Source: Flavobacteriales bacterium (lineage in GTDB: Bacteria > Bacteroidota > Bacteroidia > Flavobacteriales_D > Sanyastnellaceae). Taken from it: a DNA stretch of 5,281 nucleotides. This document shows positions 1-5,281 of this stretch, piece by piece. Position 1 is the stretch's first letter. Each line of letters starts with the position of its first letter. The notes under the pieces were generated by a model, which ran no database searches, was not told the DNA's origin, and saw only the letters and a program-made list of their open reading frames with translations. The position numbers were made by a program, and so were the translations under genes. The stretch is from NCBI GenBank assembly GCA_947457325.1, contig CANGVU010000118.1, forward strand, positions 1-5,281. The letters run 5' to 3'.

Positions 1-333
1 ATCGATGTAATCGTTCAGGGCATGCAAGAGGTGAAGGCCACCAATATCGTGGTGATGGATTTGAGAGAGATTGAGTCAGCAGTGGCCAATTATTTCGTTA
101 TTGCAACCGGAAACAGCTCCACCCAAGTAGAGGCCATTAGCAATTCAGTAGACCGTTTCACAGAAGAAAATTTGGATGATAGTCCAAGACGCATTGAAGG
201 AAAGCGAAATGCGAAGTGGGTTTTGATGGATTATTTCACAGTATTGGTTCACATTTTTGACGAGGAAACTCGGACATTTTACAATTTGGAGCAGTTGTGG
301 GGTGATGCAAAGGTTACAAGAATAGAAGAATAA
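1..333 (+). CDS. rsfS: Ribosomal silencing factor RsfS, 5' end missing
   Basis: RsfS (DUF143/Iojap family) binds ribosomal protein uL14 on the large subunit and blocks joining of the subunits, slowing translation when nutrients are scarce. The reading frame is open to base 1, and the 110 visible residues include family landmarks: YFVIATG at visible residues 31-37 followed by S-T-Q-V, an E-G pair at 66-67, WVLMDY at 73-78, a V-H-I-F segment and the C-terminal LWGDAK at 99-104. The first ATG in the window, base 22, is probably internal: the preceding codons read IDVIVQG, which fits the N-terminal helix of the family, and full proteins are usually about 105-125 residues. Only a short N-terminal piece should be missing. 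ftsH follows after 12 bp on the same strand, so the two are probably cotranscribed. Family assignment is firm; the true start lies outside the window. Confidence 0.93.
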   Translation: MDVIVQGMQEVKATNIVVMDLREIESAVANYFVIATGNSSTQVEAISNSVDRFTEENLDDSPRRIEGKRNAKWVLMDYFTVLVHIFDEETRTFYNLEQLWGDAKVTRIEE

Positions 334-345
334 AGAAATATTTAA

Positions 346-2406
346 ATGGCGACAGATAAGAACAAAAAACAAAAGCCAAAAATGCCAGAGGCTCCAAAGA
401 ATGTGAATTTCTATTGGGTCTATGGCGTTATTGCTGCCATCTTGATAGGCACTATGTTTTTCAACAGTTCCAGCGATGGTAGAGAAACAGATTTTGCCAG
501 ATTCAAGCAATTTGCAGATAAACATCTGATTGAAAAGTTGGAGTATGATGGCAATACGGCCATGATTTATTTGAACGCAAAAGGTCAGGATTCATTGAAG
601 AATGAAATTGGCACAAATAACAACATGTCTCGTTTTTCGAGAAATGCAGATTACTGGTTCAACATCCCCCCGGGAGATGAGTTTGTAAAGGAAATTCAAG
701 GAACGGGAGAGAAGAATGGATTTGTTGTTCGTTATCAGCCGCCCAATGAGACAGCCCAGGGATTAATCTGGTGGATTGTCATGCTGGGTGTTATGATTTT
801 GGGATGGGTACTCATCATGCGCCGCATGGGTGGCGGCGGTGGTGGTGGCGGTCAGATTTTTAATATTGGAAAATCAAAGGCAACGTTATTCGAAAAGGGA
901 AAAGGAACCCAAGTTACTTTCAATGATGTTGCAGGATTGGAAGGAGCCAAAGAGGAGATTCAAGAAATTGTTGAATTTTTGAAGAACCCCAAGAAGTATA
1001 CTGAGTTGGGGGCAAAAATTCCCAAAGGTGCTTTGCTCGTGGGTTCTCCAGGTACAGGAAAGACATTGCTTGCCAAAGCTGTTGCTGGTGAAGCGCAAGT
1101 TCCTTTCTTTTCCTTGTCTGGAAGTGATTTTGTGGAAATGTTTGTTGGAGTAGGTGCAAGCCGAGTGCGAGATTTGTTCCGCCAAGCAAAAGAGAAAGCG
1201 CCAGCCATTATTTTTATCGATGAGATTGACGCCATTGGCCGAGCAAGAAGCAAGAACATTAACTTCGGGAGCAATGATGAGCGTGAGAATACCTTGAATC
1301 AGTTGCTCACAGAAATGGATGGATTTGGAACCAACTCAGGAGTAATTATTCTCGCAGCCACGAACAGAGCGGACATTTTGGACAAAGCCCTTTTGCGTGC
1401 GGGTAGATTTGATCGTCAGATTTATGTGGATATGCCGGATGTGAAGGAGCGTGTTCAAATATTCAATGTTCATTTGGCACACATCAAAAAAGGAGAAGGT
1501 CTTGATGTGGAATTTTTAGCCAAGCAAACCCCTGGTTTCAGTGGTGCAGATATAGCCAATGTATGCAACGAGGCTGCTTTGATTGCTGCAAGAAAAGGGC
1601 ATACAGCGGTGGGTAAGCAAGATTTTTTGGATGCGGTAGATCGCATCATTGGAGGGTTGGAGAAGAAGAATAAAATTATTTCTGTAGATGAAAAGAAAAC
1701 CATTGCCTACCATGAAAGTGGTCATGCTTTGGTGAGTTGGTTGTTGCGATATGCATCGCCTTTGGTGAAAGTAACCATTGTTCCTCGCGGTCGTTCTTTG
1801 GGTGCTGCATGGTACTTGCCGGAGGAACGTCAAATCACAACTACAGAACAAATATTAGATGACATGTGCTCAGCTTTGGGCGGCAGAGCAGCAGAAGAGA
1901 TTGCATTTGGAAAAATATCTACAGGTGCTTTGTCGGATCTTGAGAAAGTAACCAAGCAGGCTTATGCCATGGTTAGCATTTACGGATTGAATGAGCGCAT
2001 CGGTAATCGCAGTTATTACGATAGTTCAGGAGAGTCTCAGTTTCAAAAGCCCTACAGCGATGAAACCGCAAGAATCATTGATGAGGAGGTGAGCAAAATC
2101 ATTGAAACGGCTTATTTAAAGGCGAAGGAATTGCTAAGCGCTCACAAGCATCAATTGGATCAGTTGGCAGCTAAACTTTTGGAAAAAGAGGTAATCTTTA
2201 AAGACGATTTAATCGAGGTCTTGGGCCCACGTCAATGGGAAGAAGAGGCTAAAGTGATAGATCAACCTGCAACAGGAATTATACCTGAAGAAAAGAGTGT
2301 AGCATCCAGTTCTGAAACGGAAGTGGAGCAAGCTGATACAGCAGTGGATGAGCAGAAGCCCGAAGAGAAAGACAATCAAGAAAAAGCGGCTGATACAAAT
2401 GAGTAA
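346..2406 (+). CDS. ftsH: ATP-dependent zinc metalloprotease FtsH
   Basis: FtsH is the essential, hexameric, inner-membrane AAA+ protease that pulls misassembled membrane proteins and short-lived regulators into a zinc protease chamber on the cytoplasmic side. The 686 residues show every part in order: a Lys-rich cytoplasmic start, TM1 at about 22-39, a periplasmic domain at about 40-138, TM2 at about 140-158, an eight-glycine linker at 162-169, Walker A GSPGTGKT at 233-240, pore loop F-V-G at 266-268, Walker B IIFIDEID at 288-295, the second region of homology with T-N-R at 339-341 and arginine fingers R354 and R357, zinc motif HESGH at 456-460, and the third zinc ligand D531 in S-D-L-E. The last 55 residues form an acidic, probably disordered tail. 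The length is normal for Bacteroidota. The start gives a complete N-terminus and lies 12 bp after rsfS; there is no clear Shine-Dalgarno sequence. The only oddity in the core is Ser instead of the usual Pro at position 234. The gene end overlaps cdsA by 8 bp. Confidence 0.98.
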   Translation: MATDKNKKQKPKMPEAPKNVNFYWVYGVIAAILIGTMFFNSSSDGRETDFARFKQFADKHLIEKLEYDGNTAMIYLNAKGQDSLKNEIGTNNNMSRFSRNADYWFNIPPGDEFVKEIQGTGEKNGFVVRYQPPNETAQGLIWWIVMLGVMILGWVLIMRRMGGGGGGGGQIFNIGKSKATLFEKGKGTQVTFNDVAGLEGAKEEIQEIVEFLKNPKKYTELGAKIPKGALLVGSPGTGKTLLAKAVAGEAQVPFFSLSGSDFVEMFVGVGASRVRDLFRQAKEKAPAIIFIDEIDAIGRARSKNINFGSNDERENTLNQLLTEMDGFGTNSGVIILAATNRADILDKALLRAGRFDRQIYVDMPDVKERVQIFNVHLAHIKKGEGLDVEFLAKQTPGFSGADIANVCNEAALIAARKGHTAVGKQDFLDAVDRIIGGLEKKNKIISVDEKKTIAYHESGHALVSWLLRYASPLVKVTIVPRGRSLGAAWYLPEERQITTTEQILDDMCSALGGRAAEEIAFGKISTGALSDLEKVTKQAYAMVSIYGLNERIGNRSYYDSSGESQFQKPYSDETARIIDEEVSKIIETAYLKAKELLSAHKHQLDQLAAKLLEKEVIFKDDLIEVLGPRQWEEEAKVIDQPATGIIPEEKSVASSSETEVEQADTAVDEQKPEEKDNQEKAADTNE
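829..852 (+). repeat. GGY codon run encoding eight glycines in FtsH
   Basis: Eight consecutive glycine codons (GGT and GGC mixed) encode residues 162-169, directly after TM2 and the two arginines of the membrane-cytoplasm boundary. A Gly-rich flexible linker is common at this place in FtsH proteins and lets the AAA+ ring move relative to the membrane. The tract is a degenerate trinucleotide repeat, so in-frame length changes between related strains would be unsurprising. Confidence 0.8.
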
Positions 2407-3226
2407 TTTGGTCATAAGATCAATAACGGGACTGTTCTTTGGCTTGGCCATGATAGGTGCTTTTTTATGGGGGCCAACTGCCACAGCTGTATTGTTTCTT
2501 TTGTGGGTCTTTGTGGGTTCTCATGAGTTTTATCAATTGACGGGTGCTTCATCTCATCGCGCTTGGGGAGGTATTGTCTTGGGTGTAACCTTTTACATAT
2601 TTTTCTTCTTGATTGGTTCTGAGGTATTGACCTACCAAGATTTGGTATTGTTATTACCGGTGTTTGTTTTGCTCATGACAATGGAGTTGGTGGTGCTGAG
2701 GCCGCATTTTGCAATGGATTTTGCGCGCGTATTGATGGGTTGGGTATATGTTGCATTGCCCATGTCTTTGGTGAGCTCCTATGCCTTTATTCCTGGTGAA
2801 TACAGCCCTTGGCTACCCATTACTTTTTTTGCCATGCTTTGGGTTAATGATTCAGGGGCATACTTTGTGGGACGCGCATTTGGTAAAACAAAACTTTTTG
2901 AAAAAGTATCTCCCAAGAAAACATGGGAGGGTTTTGTGGGGGGATTGGTGGCCACTATCCTATGTGGTGTGGGATGCAGTCAAATCAGTATCATTCAAAG
3001 CGATTTGTTTTTAATGACAACATCCCATTGGGTAGTATTGTCATTGATCATTTCCATTTTTGGAACCATAGGAGATTTAATAGAATCACACTTGAAAAGA
3101 ACGGCCAACGTCAAAGACTCAGGAGTATTGATTCCAGGTCATGGTGGTGTATTGGATCGTTTTGACGGATACTTAATGGCCATGCCGATGGCCTACACTT
3201 TTGTTTATTTAATTTATCGCGTATGA
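2399..3226 (+). CDS. cdsA: Phosphatidate cytidylyltransferase (CDP-diacylglycerol synthase)
   Basis: CdsA is a polytopic inner-membrane enzyme that joins phosphatidic acid and CTP to give CDP-diacylglycerol and pyrophosphate, the branch point to all bacterial phospholipids. The 275-residue protein has several hydrophobic segments from residue 7 onward, the conserved NDSGAYFVGR block at 150-159, SPKKTWEG at 171-178, and a full match to the CDP-diglyceride synthetase signature at residues 230-256: S-x-L-K-R, then K-D-x-G, then I-P-x-H-G-G-V-x-D-R-F-D. I choose the ATG at 2399. An in-frame ATG at 2348 would add 17 very basic residues that are unlike the family N-terminus and lie wholly within the ftsH coding sequence, whereas 2399 gives the usual short lead into TM1. 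The chosen start overlaps the ftsH end by 8 bp and the gene end overlaps psd by 4 bp, indicating translational coupling. Length is typical of the family. Confidence 0.96.
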   Translation: MSNLVIRSITGLFFGLAMIGAFLWGPTATAVLFLLWVFVGSHEFYQLTGASSHRAWGGIVLGVTFYIFFFLIGSEVLTYQDLVLLLPVFVLLMTMELVVLRPHFAMDFARVLMGWVYVALPMSLVSSYAFIPGEYSPWLPITFFAMLWVNDSGAYFVGRAFGKTKLFEKVSPKKTWEGFVGGLVATILCGVGCSQISIIQSDLFLMTTSHWVVLSLIISIFGTIGDLIESHLKRTANVKDSGVLIPGHGGVLDRFDGYLMAMPMAYTFVYLIYRV

Positions 3227-3876
3227 CCATTCACAAGGAAGGTAGAGGTTTGATAATTATTACAACACTCATATTGGGTTTAGTTGTATTTTGGGACAAA
3301 CAAACGGAAGGTTTGTTTTGGTTAAAGTTATTGATCACCGCAGCGGTGGTTTTTTTCTGGATAGCATTTCTTCAATTTTTCAGATTACCCAAACGAGTCA
3401 ATGGTGCCCAACCCAATGAATTGGTAGCGCCTTGTGACGGCAAAGTGGTGGTAATAGAGGAGGTTGAAGAACCAGAGTACTTTAATGACAAAAGGATTCA
3501 AGTATCCATTTTCATGTCTCCTCTAAATGTTCATGCGAACTGGACCCCAATTGGTGGCGAGGTGACTTATGTGAAGTACCATCCTGGAAAGTTTTTGGTA
3601 GCATGGCACCCCAAGAGTTCAACAGAAAATGAACGTACGACTGTTGTTGTAAAAGCCAAAAACGGAAAAGAGGTCCTTTTTCGTCAAATTGCCGGTGCAG
3701 TTGCCAGAAGAATTTGTTTTTACGTGAAGCCTAATGAGCACATTTCACAAGGAGATGAGTTTGGTTTTATTAAGTTTGGTAGCAGAGTAGATCTGTATTT
3801 TCCACTAGGCACAGATATTAAATGTAAAATAGGTGACGTCACCACAGGAAATGAGACCGTCATAGCCAATTGGTAG
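3223..3876 (+). CDS. psd: Phosphatidylserine decarboxylase, short form (PSD-A type) proenzyme
   Basis: Psd removes CO2 from phosphatidylserine to make phosphatidylethanolamine, using a pyruvoyl group created by self-cleavage. The 217-residue protein has two hydrophobic N-terminal segments (about 9-23 and 31-53) anchoring it in the membrane, then the decarboxylase domain: APCDGKV with D72, SIFMSPLNVH with H104, S-T-E-N-E-R at 132-137, RQIAGAVARRI at 154-164, and the cleavage site F-G-S-R at 185-188. Cleavage is expected between G186 and S187, giving a beta chain of 186 residues and an alpha chain of 31 residues whose first residue becomes pyruvoyl. The G-S-R site and small size mark the short class, not the long E. 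coli-type enzyme with an LGST site. Its ATG shares the ATGA overlap with the cdsA stop, so it is almost certainly in the same operon and serves the same pathway. Phosphatidylserine synthase, which supplies the substrate, is not encoded nearby in the visible sequence. Confidence 0.95.
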   Translation: MTIHKEGRGLIIITTLILGLVVFWDKQTEGLFWLKLLITAAVVFFWIAFLQFFRLPKRVNGAQPNELVAPCDGKVVVIEEVEEPEYFNDKRIQVSIFMSPLNVHANWTPIGGEVTYVKYHPGKFLVAWHPKSSTENERTTVVVKAKNGKEVLFRQIAGAVARRICFYVKPNEHISQGDEFGFIKFGSRVDLYFPLGTDIKCKIGDVTTGNETVIANW

Positions 3877-3915
3877 GATACACCTGAAATGACAAGTAGA
3901 TTTTTCTAAAAATGA

Positions 3916-3939
3916 AAAAGGGATCGCATGATCCCTTTT
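3916..3939. terminator. Bidirectional intrinsic terminator between psd and the usp gene
   Basis: A perfect 10-bp stem (bases 3916-3925 with 3930-3939) closes on a 4-base GCAT loop. The core GGGATC/GATCCC is GC-containing and is flanked by A residues on the left and T residues on the right, so RNA from the plus strand ends the stem in UUUU followed by AUAUU, and RNA from the minus strand ends in UUUUU followed by CAUUUUU. It sits 39 bp after the psd stop and 21 bp after the end of the convergent usp gene, just where a shared terminator is expected. Structure is seen directly; function is inferred. Confidence 0.85.
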
Positions 3940-3960
3940 ATATTGTAATTGAGAACAAAT

Positions 3961-4788
3961 TTATTTTATAAACTCAACATCTTTCAAAGTTGTACTAACT
4001 GCATTGACGCACAGTACAGGAATCTGAGCGTCATTGTTGATGACTTGCTGTTCCTCAGATGAACTGAACATTCCCATGAATCCGCTCTCGTGAGAGTTGA
4101 CAATACAAATCAAATCAGCTTCAATGGCTGCAGAATACTTAATCATTGATTTAACAAAGGATTTGTTTTCAGTGATTTCTACTTCGTAGTCAATTCCTCG
4201 ACTATCAAGATATTCAGCTGCAAAAGCCAGATTACGTTCCAATTGGTTTTTCAAGAACTCATCCGTTTCATTGGGAGAAACCAAATAAACTTTGGAGTTG
4301 AAATATTTGGCCATGTTCCCCACGGAAGTCAACTTTTGCTTGGTTTCCTTTTGCAAATCCATTGGAACTACCAATTTGTGGTAACCATGTGGACGAATGG
4401 TTCTTTCCTGGGTTACAATAAATGGCACCAAAGATTCTGTAACAATTTTCAAAGCACGACTTCCAGTCAAGAATTGCATTCCTCTGATACCATGTGTACC
4501 CATGATTATCAAATCGGCTTCCATTTCTGAAGAAACCTTATCAATATCCTCAAAAATATTTCCAATGCGCACGATGGTTTCAATGTTTTCACCCTTCTCG
4601 GTGCGCACCCACTCTTTTAATGCATTCATCTTGGCTTTTGCCTCAGCCACTTGAAATTTGTTGTCAATGATGTGTGTAACATAAACGGTAGCCTTGATGG
4701 TCTTACCCATAACCAAAGCATGGTCCAACGCCACTTCACTTACACGTGTAAAGTCATATGGGGTAATAATCTTCTTTTCCATATCCAT
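3961..4788 (-). CDS. Universal stress protein, two tandem UspA domains
   Basis: This 275-residue cytoplasmic protein belongs to the UspA family, small alpha/beta proteins (many bind ATP) that accumulate under stress or growth arrest; the precise role of most members is unknown. Domain 1 (about 4-126) begins KKIITPYDF, like the typical first strand of the fold, and carries A-D-L-I-I-M-G-T-H-G at 91-100 with G-S at 109-110, the nucleotide-binding loop. Domain 2 (about 136-264) begins H-K-L-V-V-P-M-D-L and ends I-P-V-L-C-V, but its loop region (NSHESGFMGMFSSS, 231-244) lacks the G-x-x-G pattern, so only the first half looks able to bind ATP in the standard way. No membrane segment or signal peptide is visible. 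The start may be the ATG at 4788 or the one two codons later at 4782, which gives the more family-like N-terminus MEKKI. The gene lies 35 bp after the hydrolase gene on the same strand and converges with psd. Confidence 0.9.
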   Translation of the reverse strand: MDMEKKIITPYDFTRVSEVALDHALVMGKTIKATVYVTHIIDNKFQVAEAKAKMNALKEWVRTEKGENIETIVRIGNIFEDIDKVSSEMEADLIIMGTHGIRGMQFLTGSRALKIVTESLVPFIVTQERTIRPHGYHKLVVPMDLQKETKQKLTSVGNMAKYFNSKVYLVSPNETDEFLKNQLERNLAFAAEYLDSRGIDYEVEITENKSFVKSMIKYSAAIEADLICIVNSHESGFMGMFSSSEEQQVINNDAQIPVLCVNAVSTTLKDVEFIK

Positions 4789-4797
4789 AAATTTCTA

Positions 4798-4805
4798 CAA
4801 AAATA
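4798..4805 (-). promoter_or_regulatory. Possible Bacteroidota -7 promoter element for the usp gene
   Basis: Read on the minus strand, the sequence is TATTTTTG, which fits the TAnnTTTG consensus of the main Bacteroidota sigma factor. It lies in the 35-bp AT-rich gap between the hydrolase stop and the usp start, next to an ATACGTAT palindrome at 4803-4810. I see no good TTTG-type -33 element about 20 bp upstream, and the implied transcript would have only a few bases before the first ATG. It may be chance in AT-rich DNA, with usp instead read through from the hydrolase gene. Confidence 0.35.
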
Positions 4806-4823
4806 CGTATAAAAAAATAAAGA

Positions 4824-5281
4824 TTAGTCAGTTTTAACGACTTCCAAGAAGGAAAGAATCATCTGTAAAAATTCTTGTGGCGCCTCGGCATGCACCCAAT
4901 GTCCTGCGTTCTGAATGCTTTGAAATTTGGCCAAGGGAAATTGAATCAAAATGGATGAATGATCAGCAGGTAAAATATAATTAGATTTTCCACCGGCCAA
5001 GAAGAGGGCAGGTAGTTGAACAGACTGGTTGGGAAGGGCAGCTAGTATGTGGTTGATGGATTGTTCCAAAGCAGTTGCATTAAATCGCCACGCCAATTTG
5101 CCTTCTTCTATCCAATACATGTTTTTTAATATAAATTGCTGTGTGGAGAAATCTGGAATGAAAGGTGCTATGCGTGTTTCAGCATCCTTTCTGCTGGTGC
5201 AGTTATCTATATCTACAGCATGAATGGCATCAAATACGGGACCATGGTGCGGAGGATATGCTTTGATTCCCATATCAATAA
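4824..5281 (-). CDS. Alpha/beta hydrolase, YbfF-like esterase, 5' end missing
   Basis: This is the C-terminal part of an alpha/beta-fold hydrolase resembling E. coli esterase YbfF; the natural substrate is unknown. The frame stays open through the ATG at 5273 to the right edge, with I-D encoded just before that methionine, so this ATG is internal. Full proteins are about 255 residues, of which 151 are visible. Recognisable parts are D-M-G-I-K-A-Y-P-P-H-H at the start (the strand end after which the cap region begins), S-R-K-D-A-E and F-I-L-K-N-M-Y-W in the cap, GKLAWRFN, then L-F-L-A-G-G-K-S-N-Y-I and the catalytic-histidine block AGHWVHAE, with the histidine at bases 4899-4901. The nucleophile serine motif must lie beyond the window. 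In YbfF the catalytic acid is, as I recall it, the Asp corresponding to the one at bases 5274-5276. No signal peptide can be judged. It is followed by the usp gene on the same strand after 35 bp. Confidence 0.87.
   Translation of the reverse strand, partial: IDMGIKAYPPHHGPVFDAIHAVDIDNCTSRKDAETRIAPFIPDFSTQQFILKNMYWIEEGKLAWRFNATALEQSINHILAALPNQSVQLPALFLAGGKSNYILPADHSSILIQFPLAKFQSIQNAGHWVHAEAPQEFLQMILSFLEVVKTD

Noticed and set aside
290..345. Possible separate promoter for ftsH
   Set aside because: TACAATTTG near 280-288 resembles TAnnTTTG but has one extra spacer base and lies in conserved rsfS coding sequence; not enough to call.
145..525. 126-codon open frame on the minus strand across rsfS and the start of ftsH
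   Set aside because: It lies opposite two well-supported genes, crosses their junction and its translation resembles no family I recognise; a shadow frame.
886..1274. Three overlapping minus-strand open frames opposite the FtsH ATPase domain
   Set aside because: The plus strand encodes Walker A, Walker B and the pore loop here; the opposite frames are by-products of its codon composition.
1470..1851. Minus-strand open frames opposite the FtsH protease region
   Set aside because: They oppose the HESGH zinc site region of ftsH and show no recognisable protein features.
2348..2398. Earlier in-frame ATG for cdsA, adding 17 residues
   Set aside because: The added residues are very basic, lie wholly inside ftsH and do not fit the CdsA N-terminus; the ATG at 2399 is better.
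2209..2484. 91-codon minus-strand frame across the ftsH-cdsA junction, with a hydrophobic stretch
   Set aside because: The hydrophobic part is the complement of the Lys/Glu-rich FtsH tail and the CdsA N-terminus; no independent support.
2781..3165. Two plus-strand open frames of 77 and 80 codons inside cdsA
   Set aside because: They are out of frame within a gene with a full family signature; translations are not recognisable.
4243..4654. Plus-strand open frames of 95 and 85 codons opposite the usp gene
   Set aside because: Antisense shadows of a clear two-domain Usp coding sequence.
5029..5223. 64-codon plus-strand frame opposite the hydrolase gene
   Set aside because: Antisense to the conserved cap region of the alpha/beta hydrolase, no family resemblance.

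Overview
The window looks like ordinary chromosomal housekeeping DNA from a member of the Bacteroidota. Three things point there: close resemblance of the FtsH, CdsA and Psd proteins to the versions I know from that phylum, moderately AT-rich codon use, and the lack of clear Shine-Dalgarno sequences before the genes. I cannot name a genus. There is no sign of mobile elements, CRISPR, tRNA/rRNA genes or foreign-looking DNA.

Layout: bases 1-3876 hold four tightly packed plus-strand genes that look like one operon: the 3' part of rsfS (ribosomal silencing factor, cut by the left edge), ftsH (membrane AAA+ zinc protease), cdsA (CDP-diacylglycerol synthase) and a short-form psd (phosphatidylserine decarboxylase). 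The gaps are 12 bp, an 8-bp overlap and a 4-bp ATGA overlap. Bases 3877-3960 are a short convergent intergenic region with a strong stem-loop that can terminate transcription from both sides. Bases 3961-5281 hold two minus-strand genes: a tandem-domain universal stress protein, and upstream of it an alpha/beta hydrolase of the YbfF type that is cut by the right edge. The 35 bp between these two carry an AT-rich stretch with a possible Bacteroidota-type -7 promoter element.

How the genes fit together: CdsA makes CDP-diacylglycerol, the precursor of all bacterial phospholipids, and Psd makes phosphatidylethanolamine from phosphatidylserine. The enzyme between them, phosphatidylserine synthase, is not in this window. 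FtsH is the membrane quality-control protease, which in other bacteria also tunes membrane-lipid and LPS synthesis. RsfS shuts down ribosome subunit joining in poor nutrient conditions. The operon therefore combines translation control, membrane proteolysis and membrane lipid supply. The minus-strand pair is a separate unit, plausibly stress related for the Usp protein; the hydrolase substrate is unknown.

I found no previously undescribed system. The findings listed are small-scale points (start sites, overlaps, motif variants, a bidirectional terminator) and are scored low accordingly.
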